From the NCBI GenBank assembly GCA_905372355.1, contig CAJPOT010000005.1, positions 1 through 64,000 on the forward strand: a DNA stretch of 64,000 nt, read 5' to 3'. Source of the stretch: an uncultured Selenomonas sp. (GTDB taxonomy: Bacteria; Bacillota; Negativicutes; Selenomonadales; Selenomonadaceae). The position numbers were made by a program, and so were the translations under genes. Below are positions 39,624 through 48,488 of the stretch, one piece after another; position 1 is the stretch's first letter; each line of letters starts with the position of its first letter. The notes under the pieces are model-generated. The model was given only the letters and a program-made list of their open reading frames with translations. It had not been told where the DNA came from and did no database searches.

Positions 39624-40612
39624 TCATCTCGTGGAACACGACGAATGCCTGCAACATGTACTGCAAGCACTGCTACCGCGATGCGGGCTGCAAGGCGGAG
39701 GAGGAGCTTTCGACGGCGGAGGCGAAGAAGCTCCTCGATGAGATCGCGCGCGCGGGCTTCAAGATCATGATCTTTTCGGGCGGCGAGCCTCTGACGCGCC
39801 CCGACATTCTGGAACTTGTAGAACACGCGACGAAGCTTGGCCTGCGTTCGGTCTTCGGCACAAACGGCACGCTGATCACGCCTGAGATGGCACGCGACTT
39901 GAAGGCGGCGGGCGCGATGGGCATGGGCATCTCGCTCGACTCGATGTCGCCCGCGAAGCACGATACGTTCCGCAGCTATCCGGGCGGCTGGGCGGGTGCT
40001 GTCGAGGGCATGAAGAATTGCCGCGCGGCGGGGCTGCCGTTTCAGATTCATACGACGGTCATGGACTGGAACGAAAAGGAGCTGGAGGCGATTACGGACT
40101 TCGCCGTGGAACTCGGCGCTGTGGCGCACCACTTTTTCTTCCTCGTGCCGACGGGACGCGCCGAGACGATCGAGGAGGAATCGCTTCGTGCCGAGGCGTA
40201 TGAGAGCGTCTTGACGCGCATCATGAAAAAGTCGGAAGAAGTGGATATCGAATTGAAGCCGACGTGCGCGCCGCAGTTTTTGCGCATCGCGGGGCAGATG
40301 GGCATCAAGACGCGCTTTCGGCGAGGCTGTCTCGCAGGACTCAGTTACTGCATCATCAGCCCGCGCGGCAAGGTGCAGCCGTGCGCCTATCTCAACATGG
40401 AGCTTGGCGACGTGCGAAAGACGCCGTTCGACGAGATCTGGAAGAGCAGCGAGGTGCTGAACAAGCTGCGCACGCTCGAATATTCGGGCGGCTGCGGCAC
40501 TTGCGACTACAAGCGTGCCTGCGGCGGCTGCCGTGCGCGTGCTGCCTACTACAACGATGGCGATTATATGGCGGAAGAGCCTTGGTGTCTTTACCACGGG
40601 CGCAAGGGATAG
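39620..40612 (+). CDS. nirJ2: Haem biosynthesis radical SAM protein NirJ2 (AhbD-like)
   Basis: A 330-residue radical SAM enzyme with CNMYCKHC near residue 12, SGGEPLTRPD near 56 and a C-terminal Cys cluster (CGTCDYKRACGGCRARA). NirJ2/AhbD-type enzymes oxidatively decarboxylate the propionates of iron-coproporphyrin III to give haem b. It starts within the nirJ1 stop (ATGA), so the two are coupled. The earlier ahbA/ahbB genes are not in the window. Confidence 0.86.
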   Translation: MIISWNTTNACNMYCKHCYRDAGCKAEEELSTAEAKKLLDEIARAGFKIMIFSGGEPLTRPDILELVEHATKLGLRSVFGTNGTLITPEMARDLKAAGAMGMGISLDSMSPAKHDTFRSYPGGWAGAVEGMKNCRAAGLPFQIHTTVMDWNEKELEAITDFAVELGAVAHHFFFLVPTGRAETIEEESLRAEAYESVLTRIMKKSEEVDIELKPTCAPQFLRIAGQMGIKTRFRRGCLAGLSYCIISPRGKVQPCAYLNMELGDVRKTPFDEIWKSSEVLNKLRTLEYSGGCGTCDYKRACGGCRARAAYYNDGDYMAEEPWCLYHGRKG

Positions 40613-40750
40613 TATAATTAGATAGGCAGGGGCGACGGTGCGCCGGAAAGCGTGCCGCCGCCCTTTTGCGTGAGGCGGCGCGGGATGCTCAAACGGCGGA
40701 TGTTAGTGCGTGCAGCCTGCAGCGATGGGGGTTGAAGAAAGGCGGCTTTT

Positions 40751-41551
40751 ATGATCAAGCTGGTATTTTGCGATATGGACGGCACGCTTCTCGATGCGCA
40801 GGGAAATCTGCCTGAAGGACTCGGCGCTATCCTCACCGAACTCAAGGCGCACGGCGTGATCTTTGCGCCTGCGAGCGGCAGGCAGTATGCGGCGCTTCTG
40901 CGTCACTTCCGACCGTGGGCGGATGATCTCATCTTTTGCGCGGAAAACGGCGCTTACGTCGTGCGGCGCGGCGAGGAGCTTTTCTCTACGACGATCGCGC
41001 CCTACCTGTGCAGGGAAATCGTGCGCCGCGCTGCCGCCGTCAAGGGCGCCTATACCGTCTGGTGCGGCAAGGAGTACGCCTATGTGACGGAACGCAACGA
41101 GGATTTTTTCGCCGAGATGGAAAAATATTATACGGAATACAAGATGGTCGAAGATTTTTCTGACGTGCATGATGCGGCGATCAAGTTTTCTATATGCGAT
41201 CCCGTGGAGGCGGATGCTGAGCGCACGATCTATCCTTCGCTGCAGGACTTGTCCGAGGAGCTGAAGGTCGTCGTCTCCTCGAACTATTGGGTGGACATCA
41301 TGCAAAAAGATGTGAACAAGGGCGCCGCCGTGCGCCGCGTGCAGCAGCTTCTGGGCATTCGCCCCGAAGAGTGCCTTGCCTTCGGCGACTATCTGAACGA
41401 CGTCGAGATGCTCGGCGCGGTAGGCGAGAGCTACGCGATGGAGAATGCGCACCCGAAGGCGAAGGCGGCGGCGAAGCATATCGCGCCGCCCAACACGCAG
41501 CACGGCGTGCTGCGCATCCTGCGCCGGCTGCTCGATGAAGGAAAGATGTAG
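40751..41551 (+). CDS. Cof-type HAD-IIB family hydrolase
   Basis: A 266-residue HAD phosphatase: motif I DMDGTLLD (residue 8), motif II SGR (about 43), a C2-type cap between residues 85 and 190, Lys motif III (DVNKGAAVRRVQ) and motif IV GDYLNDVEML near 217. Such enzymes dephosphorylate sugar phosphates, FMN or PLP; the substrate cannot be read from sequence. The PHP phosphatase gene follows 11 nt downstream. Confidence 0.92.
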   Translation: MIKLVFCDMDGTLLDAQGNLPEGLGAILTELKAHGVIFAPASGRQYAALLRHFRPWADDLIFCAENGAYVVRRGEELFSTTIAPYLCREIVRRAAAVKGAYTVWCGKEYAYVTERNEDFFAEMEKYYTEYKMVEDFSDVHDAAIKFSICDPVEADAERTIYPSLQDLSEELKVVVSSNYWVDIMQKDVNKGAAVRRVQQLLGIRPEECLAFGDYLNDVEMLGAVGESYAMENAHPKAKAAAKHIAPPNTQHGVLRILRRLLDEGKM

Positions 41552-41562
41552 GGAGGAAGATC

Positions 41563-42411
41563 ATGAAGCTCGACTATCATATGCATTTGGAATACGGCTC
41601 TTACGATGAAGCGTGGGTGGAAGGATTCTTTCGGGCGGCGGCGGCGCGCGGCGTGGCAGAGATCGGCTTTTCCGAGCACAGCCACACGTTTCCGGAGTTT
41701 GAATCGCTCTATTACGATGATCTCATCTTGGATGACTCCTTCGTCGGCAGTTTTCAGCAGAAGTGGTTGAAGAAGAACAAGTTCAAGTATACGCTCGAAG
41801 AATACTTCGCCTTCATGGCAAAACTCAAGGAAAAGCACGCGGTCAAGACGGGCATCGAGGTCTGCAACTTCCAAGATCAGACGGCTGTTGCCAAAATCCT
41901 CGGCAGCTGCGATTTTGACTATGTGATCGGCTCCGTTCACTTCATTCGCGGCTGGGCCTACGACTCGTCCGAGATCAAGGCGGAGTGGGATCGCATCGCG
42001 CTCTTTGACATCTACGAATGGTACACGCAGGAGATCGAGAAGCTCTGCGCCTCGAAGCTCTACGATGTGCTCGGGCATCCGTTCAACATTCGCCTCTTCC
42101 GCTACTTTCCCGACTTCGATGTCACGCCTTTCTTGGAACGCGCCGTGTGCGCGATGGAAAAGGCGCAGATGGCGGTCGACATCAACACGGGTACGCTCTA
42201 CCGCTACCCGATTGCGGAGATTTCGCCTTACGAGGATTTCATGCGCCTCGCGGCGGCGCACAAACTGCCTGTCATCACGACCTCGGATGCGCACAAGCCC
42301 GAAGATGCGGGCGCGTACAATGACGAGGCCGTCGCCTACGCACGGCGCTTCGGCTACGAGACGACACTGCGCTTCACGAAGAGGGAGCGCGAGGTCGTGC
42401 CGCTCGGCTGA
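41563..42411 (+). CDS. PHP-domain phosphoesterase (histidinol-phosphatase-like)
   Basis: A 282-residue metal-dependent PHP-fold enzyme. The metal ligands fall in DYHMHLEYG (residue 4), GFSEHSH (about 37), GIEV (about 102), GSVHFIRG (about 125), GHPFNIR (about 170) and TSDAHKPED (about 243). The sequence resembles HisJ-type histidinol-phosphatases, but no his gene is adjacent, so another phosphomonoester is possible. GGGAGG precedes ATG 41563. Confidence 0.88.
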   Translation: MKLDYHMHLEYGSYDEAWVEGFFRAAAARGVAEIGFSEHSHTFPEFESLYYDDLILDDSFVGSFQQKWLKKNKFKYTLEEYFAFMAKLKEKHAVKTGIEVCNFQDQTAVAKILGSCDFDYVIGSVHFIRGWAYDSSEIKAEWDRIALFDIYEWYTQEIEKLCASKLYDVLGHPFNIRLFRYFPDFDVTPFLERAVCAMEKAQMAVDINTGTLYRYPIAEISPYEDFMRLAAAHKLPVITTSDAHKPEDAGAYNDEAVAYARRFGYETTLRFTKREREVVPLG

Positions 42412-42436
42412 TCGTTGCAGCCGCTCCTTTCACCTC

Positions 42437-42465
42437 TTGCCAGACATGCGGATTTTTCGTACAAT
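42437..42465 (+). promoter_or_regulatory. Promoter of the exported-protein gene
   Basis: TTGCCA (42437-42442), 17 nt, TACAAT (42460-42465). Transcription would begin near 42472, which rules out in-frame starts before that point. Confidence 0.7.
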
Positions 42466-42513
42466 ATGGGGGAGAGATTTGTACGTTTGTTAAAGAGAAA
42501 AGGGGGAGTCGCC

Positions 42514-43446
42514 TTGAAAAACGCATGGGAGAAGTTCTGTTGCGCGGTTGTTGCCGTGCTTCTTTTTGCCGTCGTGCCGTGCTGCGCTCTTGCTGCGCCC
42601 GATGCGTCGGAAGAATGGTATTGGTTGGCATCGGATGCGAAGTACAGCAAGTATTTTGCGCCGAACGAAGTCACGGTCGTCAAGAGTCTCAATGTCGCAG
42701 GCCTGGAGCGTGCGATGCCGACGGTCATCCACGGCTGGATAAAGACGAGCTTCAGCTATGAAGGCGCAAAGGAGACGATTGCGAACTACGGCATCAAGGA
42801 TATTCTGCCCGATCCGGCTGCGCTTGCCTACAGCCTCGCACTCGTCGAGGTCAGTCCGCAGAATCGCACTTTCCGCTATCTGGAAGAGGACTTTTACGAT
42901 GCGCAGGGAAACATCCTTTGGTCGAAGCGCACGCCTGGCTCGGAAAAGGAAATGAACTCGCAGCAGTATGATGAAACCTTTTATGCGGCAATCGTCGACA
43001 GCGTTTTCGGCATGGGCGAACTGGAGCGTCTGACGAGTTCGGATCGCTGGTATGAGCTTTGGAAAGAAAAGCGGTTGGACGGAGGCGAGGAGAGCGCCAT
43101 GGCGGACACCTCGACGATGCGGCTCAAAGGGGAACTGCTCTTTTATTGGGAGTGGGTCACGAAAAAGGACGCCAAGGGAAATACGTTGGAGGTGCAGTTC
43201 CTCAAGCGCGCCTTGAACGTGCCGATGGGCACGGTAAGCACGAAGGATGGCAAGACTTGGACGCCGCAAGCGGGTTGGCAGGATTTGGAGGAGACGGATC
43301 TGACGTTTCACGGCATCCAGCAGGGCAGCAGGGAATATACGGGACTCCTGCGCCTGCGTACCTATACGGCGAAAAACCTCGCGTGGCTCTATCGCGCGAG
43401 CTTGGAGCCGAACGCCGAGCGGCGTCTCCAACGCGATGAGGAGTGA
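42514..43446 (+). CDS. Exported protein of unknown function
   Basis: A 310-residue protein with a Sec signal peptide (NAWEKFCCAVVAVLLFAVV, cleavage near ALAA-PDAS). The mature part is soluble and repeats short segments around 'WYWLASDAKYSKYFAPNEV' and 'ERLTSSDRWYELWKEKR', like the secreted proteins of unknown function common in Selenomonas-type genomes. I do not recognise a catalytic motif. TTG 42514 is the likely start: AGGGGGA lies 6 nt upstream, and the promoter at 42437-42465 excludes the earlier in-frame ATG at 42469. Confidence 0.72.
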   Translation: MKNAWEKFCCAVVAVLLFAVVPCCALAAPDASEEWYWLASDAKYSKYFAPNEVTVVKSLNVAGLERAMPTVIHGWIKTSFSYEGAKETIANYGIKDILPDPAALAYSLALVEVSPQNRTFRYLEEDFYDAQGNILWSKRTPGSEKEMNSQQYDETFYAAIVDSVFGMGELERLTSSDRWYELWKEKRLDGGEESAMADTSTMRLKGELLFYWEWVTKKDAKGNTLEVQFLKRALNVPMGTVSTKDGKTWTPQAGWQDLEETDLTFHGIQQGSREYTGLLRLRTYTAKNLAWLYRASLEPNAERRLQRDEE

Positions 43447-43538
43447 GGTGCGGGCATCGCGCCGGGCATCTTTGTCATGGGGAGTGGCTCGCCCCGTAGG
43501 AAAGTCAACGAGCCGATGGACAAGGAAAGGAATTTTTG

Positions 43539-45335
43539 ATGCAGAACAAATACATCCGCAATTTCTCGATTATCGCGCACATCGACCATGGCAAGTCGAC
43601 GCTTGCCGACCGCCTCATTGAAAGCACGGGCACTTTGACTGAGCGCGAGATGGAGGCGCAGGTGCTCGACAACATGGAGCTTGAGCGCGAGCGCGGCATT
43701 ACGATCAAGGCGCAGACCGTGCGACTGCACTATCGCGGCAAGGACGGCGAGGTCTATGAACTCAATCTCATCGACACGCCGGGTCACGTCGATTTCACAT
43801 ACGAGGTGTCGAGAAGCCTTGCAGCCTGCGAGGGAGCGCTTCTCGTCGTCGATGCGGCGCAGGGCGTCGAAGCGCAGACGCTCGCGAACGTCTACATGGC
43901 GCTGGAGCACGATCTCGAAATTATCCCTGTCATCAACAAGATCGATTTGCCGAGCGCCGATCCCGAGCGCGTCAAAGAGGAGATCGAGGAGGCGATCGGC
44001 CTCGATGCGTCCGAGGCGATCCTGACTTCGGCGAAGACGGGCGTAGGCATCGAGGAGATCTTGGCCGCCATCGTCGAGCGAATCCCGCCGCCGAAGGGCG
44101 AGGACAATGCGCCGCTTCGCGCTTTGATCTTCGACTCGTACTTTGACTCGTACAAGGGCGCGATCGCGCATGTGCGCCTGATGGAAGGCCATATCAAGAA
44201 GGGCATGGAGCTGAAGATGATGGCGACGGGCAAGACTTTCGAGGTGACCGACGTCGGCTGTTTCCGTCCCGCGCCTGCAGAACTCGGCGAGCTTACGGCG
44301 GGAGAAGTCGGCTTCGTCGCGGGAAGTTTGAAGAACGTGCGCGACGTGCTTGTCGGCGATACCGTGACGAGCGCGAAAAATCCTGCGCCTGAACCGCTGC
44401 CCGGATATCGCGGCGTGACGCCGATGGTCTACTGCGGACTTTATCCTGTGGACAGCGCCGACTACGACAATTTGAAGGATGCGCTCGAAAAGCTGCAGCT
44501 CAATGATGCGGCGCTGATCTTCGAGCCGGAGACATCGATCGCGCTTGGCTTCGGCTATCGCTGCGGTTTCTTGGGTCTTCTGCACATGGACGTCATCCAG
44601 GAGCGGCTGGAGCGCGAATACGGCATGAAGCTCATCACGACGGCGCCCTCCGTCATCTACCACGTCCACAAGACGAACGGGACGATGCTCAAGGTCGACA
44701 ATCCGTCGAAGCTTCCGCCGCCGACGGAGATCGACTTCATCGAGGAGCCATTCGTCAAGGCGACGGTCATCGTGCCGAAAGATTATGTCGGCCCCGTCAT
44801 GGAAGTCTCGCAGGAAAAGCGCGGCACGTTCGAGAGCATGGACTACCTCGATACGAACCGCGTCATGATCATCTACCACATTCCTTTGAGCGAGATCATC
44901 TACGACTACTTCGATCGATTGAAATCGACGACGCGCGGCTATGCCTCGCTCGACTACGAGCTTGCCGACTATCGCCAGTCGCGCCTCGTGAAGCTTGACA
45001 TTCTCTTGAACGGCGATCCCGTCGATGCATTGTCGACCATCGTCCATGCCGACCGCGCCGCGACGCGCGGCCGCCAGCTCGCGCAGAAGCTCAAGGAGAT
45101 CATTCCGCAGCAGATGTTCGAGATTCCGATCCAGGCGGCTGTCGGCAATAAGATCATCGCGCGAGAGAACGTGCGTGCCATGCGAAAAGACGTGCTCGCC
45201 AAGTGCTACGGCGGTGACATATCGAGAAAGCGCAAGCTTCTCGAAAAGCAGAAGGAAGGAAAGAAGCGCATGAAGGCGGTCGGCAGCGTCGAAGTGCCGC
45301 AGGAAGCCTTCATGGCGATATTGAAGATCGACTGA
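43539..45335 (+). CDS. lepA: Elongation factor 4 (LepA)
   Basis: A 598-residue translational GTPase with EF-G-like domains and the unique LepA C-terminal domain. G1 [14 protein letters not shown] (residue 12), G3 DTPGHVDF and G4 NKIDLP are intact. It acts on ribosomes during initiation/biogenesis and stress. ATG 43539 is used; the preceding TTG is in frame, but AAGGAAAGG spacing favours the ATG. lepA-hemW is a conserved pair and here lies upstream of the heat-shock genes. Confidence 0.97.
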   Translation: MQNKYIRNFSIIAHIDHGKSTLADRLIESTGTLTEREMEAQVLDNMELERERGITIKAQTVRLHYRGKDGEVYELNLIDTPGHVDFTYEVSRSLAACEGALLVVDAAQGVEAQTLANVYMALEHDLEIIPVINKIDLPSADPERVKEEIEEAIGLDASEAILTSAKTGVGIEEILAAIVERIPPPKGEDNAPLRALIFDSYFDSYKGAIAHVRLMEGHIKKGMELKMMATGKTFEVTDVGCFRPAPAELGELTAGEVGFVAGSLKNVRDVLVGDTVTSAKNPAPEPLPGYRGVTPMVYCGLYPVDSADYDNLKDALEKLQLNDAALIFEPETSIALGFGYRCGFLGLLHMDVIQERLEREYGMKLITTAPSVIYHVHKTNGTMLKVDNPSKLPPPTEIDFIEEPFVKATVIVPKDYVGPVMEVSQEKRGTFESMDYLDTNRVMIIYHIPLSEIIYDYFDRLKSTTRGYASLDYELADYRQSRLVKLDILLNGDPVDALSTIVHADRAATRGRQLAQKLKEIIPQQMFEIPIQAAVGNKIIARENVRAMRKDVLAKCYGGDISRKRKLLEKQKEGKKRMKAVGSVEVPQEAFMAILKID

Positions 45336-45422
45336 TTCCCGCGCGGTTCTGCGCTTCCTTTTATTGTGGGAATTGCCGAGCGAAGGGGAAAGCGAGAATT
45401 TGAAAGGAAAAGAGGCGGCAGA

Positions 45423-46574
45423 ATGGGCGATTTCGGCGTGTATGTCCATATTCCCTTCTGCCGCCGCAAGTGCTTTTATTGCGACTTCCCTTCTTATGCA
45501 GGAGAAGAGCGATGGATGAGCCGCTACCGAGAAGCCCTGTGTCGCGAGATTGCGGCGCAGGGCTGTCGCTGTCTGCAGGAAGGGGCAGTGCGCACCGTCT
45601 ACATCGGCGGCGGCACGCCGACGGCGCTTGCGGCAGACGACCTTCTCGCTGTCATCTGCTCCGTGCGCGAGAGTTTTCATCTGACGGGCGCGGAGGAGTT
45701 CACGGTCGAGGCGAATCCCGGCACGGTCGACGCAAAGCTTCTCGAGCGATTGCGCGAAGCAGGCGTCAACCGTCTGAGCTTCGGCGTGCAGTCGTTTTCT
45801 GATGCGCTGCTCGCTGTTATCGGGCGCATTCATACGGCGCGGGAAGCGGAAGATGCCGTGCGCATGGCGAAAGAAGCGGGATTTCGCGTGAGCCTTGACC
45901 TCATGTACGGACTGCCCGGGCAGACGCTTTCTGATCTCAAGGACAGTGTGGCGCGAGCCGCTGCGCTCGACATCGGTCACATCTCCGTCTATGGACTTGC
46001 CGTTGAGGACGGCACGTCGTTCGCCCGCATGGAAGAGGCGGGGCGGCTTCATCTGCCGACGGATGACGAGTGCGGCGATATGTACGACTATATCACGGCA
46101 GAATTGCCATGCTTGGGTTACCGCCGCTACGAAATCTCGAACTATGCGAGGGCGGGCGAAGAGAGCCGCCACAACCTCGCCTATTGGCAGGACGTGTCCT
46201 ACATCGGTCTCGGCGCAGCGGCGCATTCGTATTGGCACGGACGGCGCACGGAGAACGAGCAGGATCTTTGCCGCTACATCGCCTGCATCGAAGGAGGCCT
46301 GTCGCCTGCAAGGGAAGAGGAGCCTTGCTCGCGCGAAAGCCATATCGAAGAATTCGCCTTCCTCGCGCTTCGCACGGTGGACGGCATTGACAAGAAGCGC
46401 TTTCGAGAAACCTTCGCTTCGGAAGTGCAGGATATCTACGGCGAAGTGATCGCGCGCTTGCAGGCGGCGGGCCTTGTTGAAGAAACGGTGAAAAGCATAC
46501 GTCTGACGGCGCAGGGCATGAAGTTTGGCAATCGCGTCTTTGAAGCATTCTTGTTGGAGAGAGATGAAGCGTAG
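45423..46574 (+). CDS. hemW: HemW, radical SAM family haem chaperone
   Basis: A 383-residue protein formerly called oxygen-independent coproporphyrinogen III oxidase-like. It has GVYVHIPFCRRKCFYCDFPS near residue 5 with a CxxxCxxC motif (no extra Cys of true HemN), the GGGTPTAL loop and the C-terminal HemN domain. HemW inserts haem into target proteins rather than making it, which fits the NirJ1/NirJ2 haem route upstream. ATG 45423 follows GAGGCGG; a longer frame from 45366 is atypical. Confidence 0.93.
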   Translation: MGDFGVYVHIPFCRRKCFYCDFPSYAGEERWMSRYREALCREIAAQGCRCLQEGAVRTVYIGGGTPTALAADDLLAVICSVRESFHLTGAEEFTVEANPGTVDAKLLERLREAGVNRLSFGVQSFSDALLAVIGRIHTAREAEDAVRMAKEAGFRVSLDLMYGLPGQTLSDLKDSVARAAALDIGHISVYGLAVEDGTSFARMEEAGRLHLPTDDECGDMYDYITAELPCLGYRRYEISNYARAGEESRHNLAYWQDVSYIGLGAAAHSYWHGRRTENEQDLCRYIACIEGGLSPAREEEPCSRESHIEEFAFLALRTVDGIDKKRFRETFASEVQDIYGEVIARLQAAGLVEETVKSIRLTAQGMKFGNRVFEAFLLERDEA

Positions 46575-46603
46575 CTGCCGCAAGCGGCTTTGCTGGCAAA
46601 CTT

Positions 46604-46630
46604 TAAGCTTTCCTCTTATATGTACGATAA
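46604..46630 (+). promoter_or_regulatory. Sigma-28 (flagellar)-type promoter for yjfB
   Basis: TAAG (46604-46607), 15 nt, TACGATAA (46623-46630), close to the FliA/SigD consensus TAAA-N15-GCCGATAA. The downstream gene is a putative motility protein. Confidence 0.55.
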
Positions 46631-46655
46631 ATAAGAGGAGAAAGGAGCGATTTCG

Positions 46656-46826
46656 ATGGATATGAGCATAGCGGCGATGTCGGTCGATCTAAGCCAGGCA
46701 CGCTTCTCGCAGCAGTTCGGCATCTCCGTCATGAAAATGGCGATGGATACGACGGAAGAAGCTGTGGGCGAGATGTTGGAAAGCCTCGACCCTGCGGTCG
46801 GCAACAATATTGATATCGCGGTATGA
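46656..46826 (+). CDS. YjfB family putative motility protein
   Basis: A 56-residue protein, MDMSIAAMSVDLSQARFSQQ, then FGISVMKMAMDTTEEA and a short tail. It matches the small YjfB family, which in Bacillus is under sigma-D control. The function is unknown. AGGAG is 10 nt upstream of the ATG; a sigma-28-type promoter (46604-46630) and a terminator (46833-46866) make it a single-gene unit between hemW and the heat-shock operon. Confidence 0.8.
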   Translation: MDMSIAAMSVDLSQARFSQQFGISVMKMAMDTTEEAVGEMLESLDPAVGNNIDIAV

Positions 46827-46832
46827 AAAAGA

Positions 46833-46866
46833 GGGCTGTCGCACAAAATGTGCGGCAGCCCCTTTT
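46833..46866 (+). terminator. Terminator after yjfB
   Basis: GGGCTGTCGCACA (46833-46845) pairs with TGTGCGGCAGCCC (46849-46861), then CTTTTT. Confidence 0.85.
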
Positions 46867-46917
46867 TGCTTGACTCGATCGGTTGACAGCGCAAACTTCT
46901 GCAAGAGAAAGAAGCGT

Positions 46918-47028
46918 AAATTACACGCACAAACGTCCACTTTGTGGATATTGTGCGACGCCCTTACCAAAAACCGAACAATCAGTCAGCGCCCTTTGGG
47001 CTTGACTTCTTGGACTTTCATAGTAAAC
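46918..47028 (+). repeat. Structured repeat element, copy C (left hairpin + one module)
   Basis: Left hairpin: CGCACAA (46926-46932) with TTGTGCG around GTCCAC/GTGGAT. The module has AGTC (46984-46987)/GACT (47004-47007) and GCCC (46991-46994)/GGGC (46998-47001) within CAATC...TCTTGG. The outer stem is weak in this copy. Confidence 0.75.
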
Positions 47029-47032
47029 TTTC

Positions 47033-47200
47033 AGGACATATGTTCAGCCGTCGCGCGAAACGGCATGATTGTTTTTGCGTCCGTTTCCTGCAATGGGACC
47101 ATCAGAGAGGCACGCTGTACATATGTCCTCACGCCTTACAGAAACCTAGCCAATCGGTCTGCGCCTTCGGCTTGACCTCTTGGGGTTTCATGGTAAAACT
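47033..47200 (+). repeat. Structured repeat element, copy D (variant left part + one module)
   Basis: The left part is different: an 11-bp inverted repeat AGGACATATGT (47033-47043)/ACATATGTCCT (47119-47129) enclosing other hairpins. The module is regular: GAAACC (47141-47146)/GGTTTC (47184-47189), CCAA/TTGG (47150-47153/47180-47183), GGTC (47156-47159)/GACC (47174-47177), GCC/GGC. Confidence 0.72.
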
Positions 47201-47224
47201 TTTTTGCGAAAGGCAAAAAAGATG

Positions 47225-47253
47225 TTGACTTTTTGACTTTTATCGTGTATATT
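47225..47253 (+). promoter_or_regulatory. Promoter of the hrcA-grpE-dnaK-dnaJ operon
   Basis: TTGACT (47225-47230), 17 nt, TATATT (47248-47253); transcription start near 47260, just ahead of the CIRCE element. Confidence 0.8.
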
Positions 47254-47264
47254 TTAGTCATGGG

Positions 47265-47291
47265 TTAGCACTCAAGACGATTGAGTGCTAA
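47265..47291 (+). promoter_or_regulatory. CIRCE operator (HrcA binding site)
   Basis: A perfect consensus inverted repeat: TTAGCACTC (47265-47273), 9-nt spacer, GAGTGCTAA (47283-47291), at the transcription start of the heat-shock operon. Confidence 0.97.
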
Positions 47292-47297
47292 CAGCAT

Positions 47298-47408
47298 GAA
47301 TTATACGCACAAACGTCCACTTTGTGGACATTGTGCGCCGCTCTTAATGAAAGTTACCCAATCGGCCTGCGCCCTTCGGGCTTGGCTTCTTGGACTTTCA
47401 TAGTAGAC
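47298..47408 (+). repeat. Structured repeat element, copy F, in the hrcA leader
   Basis: Left hairpin CGCACAA/TTGTGCG around GTCCAC-TTT-GTGGAC, then the module: ATGAAAGT (47347-47354)/ACTTTCAT (47394-47401), CCAA/TTGG, GGCC (47364-47367)/GGCT (47384-47387), GCCC (47371-47374)/GGGC (47378-47381). It lies between CIRCE and the hrcA start, so it is transcribed in the heat-shock mRNA leader. Confidence 0.82.
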
Positions 47409-47429
47409 CTTATCAGAGGGGGTGTGAAG

Positions 47430-48458
47430 ATGCTTGATGAAAGGAAGCAGCGCATCCTGCAGGCGGTAGTCGATGACTACATCTCGTCGGCGGAGCCTGT
47501 CGGCTCGCGCACTGTGGCGCGGCGTCATGATTTCGGCGTTAGTCCGGCAACGATCCGCAACGAGATGGCGGATCTCGAGGATATGGGCTACTTGGAGCAT
47601 TTGCACACGTCCTCGGGGCGCATCCCTTCGTCGAAAGGGTATCGCCTCTATGTGGACGATCTGCTCTCGCCCGCACCGATTGACGAGCGCGAGAGGGCGT
47701 TGATTGACCACTGGTATCGAAAGCGCGTCAAGCGCGTCGAGAGCGTCTTTCAAGAGACGGCGAAGATCATTTCGCGCGTGACGAAGAATCTCGCGCTCGT
47801 CCTTGCGCCGCAGCTGGATGAAGCGGCTTTTCGCACGCTGCAGTTCGTGCCGCTGGGCGAAGATCGCGTCATCGCCGTCTTGATGACGGACGCGGGCTTC
47901 GTGGAGAACCGCGTCGTCAAGATGCCGAAAGGCGCGAGTTTCGAGGATTTCCAACGCATGGCGGAGGTCATCAACCGATGTCTTTCGGGCGAGAAGCTTT
48001 CCTCCATCGGCACGGCCGCTTTGAAGCGCATACGCGCCGAGGTCATGGACGAGTCGCTTTATCAGGCGGCAATGGAACTGATTTACGAAGCGCTCGACGA
48101 GGAGCGCAAGGAGCAGCGGCTCTATCTGGGCGGCACGACAGAGATGCTTGCGCAGCCGGAGTTTCGCGATGTGACGCGCGTGCGTGCGCTCCTCTCACTG
48201 CTCGAAGAAGAGAACTTCGTCAAAGACGTTCTGCAGAAGAAATCGCAGGAGGGGCTCGTCGTCACGATCGGCCGTGAGAACGAGTACAGCGGCATCGAGG
48301 ATTGCAGCATCATTCGCGCGACGTACCACTTGGATGGCGAGTGCTTGGGCACGATCGCCGTCTTAGGGCCGACGCGCATGGAGTACGGCAAGGCGATGGC
48401 GCTCTTAGGTTATCTGAACCGCCATATCGCTGCGCTCGTGCAGCCTTTCCGCTGGTAG
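47430..48458 (+). CDS. hrcA: Heat-inducible transcription repressor HrcA
   Basis: A 342-residue repressor that binds CIRCE and needs GroEL for activity. The N-terminal winged helix (AVVDDYISSAEPVGSRTVAR, SPATIRNEMADLEDMGYLEH) is clear, followed by the GAF-like domain. ATG 47430 (MLDERKQRILQ) has AGGGGG about 8 nt upstream; a longer frame runs back through the repeat and is not expected to be translated. It is first in the hrcA-grpE-dnaK-dnaJ operon. Confidence 0.96.
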   Translation: MLDERKQRILQAVVDDYISSAEPVGSRTVARRHDFGVSPATIRNEMADLEDMGYLEHLHTSSGRIPSSKGYRLYVDDLLSPAPIDERERALIDHWYRKRVKRVESVFQETAKIISRVTKNLALVLAPQLDEAAFRTLQFVPLGEDRVIAVLMTDAGFVENRVVKMPKGASFEDFQRMAEVINRCLSGEKLSSIGTAALKRIRAEVMDESLYQAAMELIYEALDEERKEQRLYLGGTTEMLAQPEFRDVTRVRALLSLLEEENFVKDVLQKKSQEGLVVTIGRENEYSGIEDCSIIRATYHLDGECLGTIAVLGPTRMEYGKAMALLGYLNRHIAALVQPFRW

Positions 48459-48488
48459 CGGCATAGCATGAAATACGAGGTGAAGGGA

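Noticed and set aside
43389..46583. A 1064-codon open frame on the - strand
   Set aside because: It is antisense to lepA and hemW, which are certain genes; its composition (Arg/His/Asp-rich) is that of a high-GC shadow frame.
46900..47430. A CRISPR array, suggested by three similar units around the hrcA promoter
   Set aside because: The units differ in length and sequence, are not regularly spaced, and their similarity lies in paired stems; no cas genes are present.
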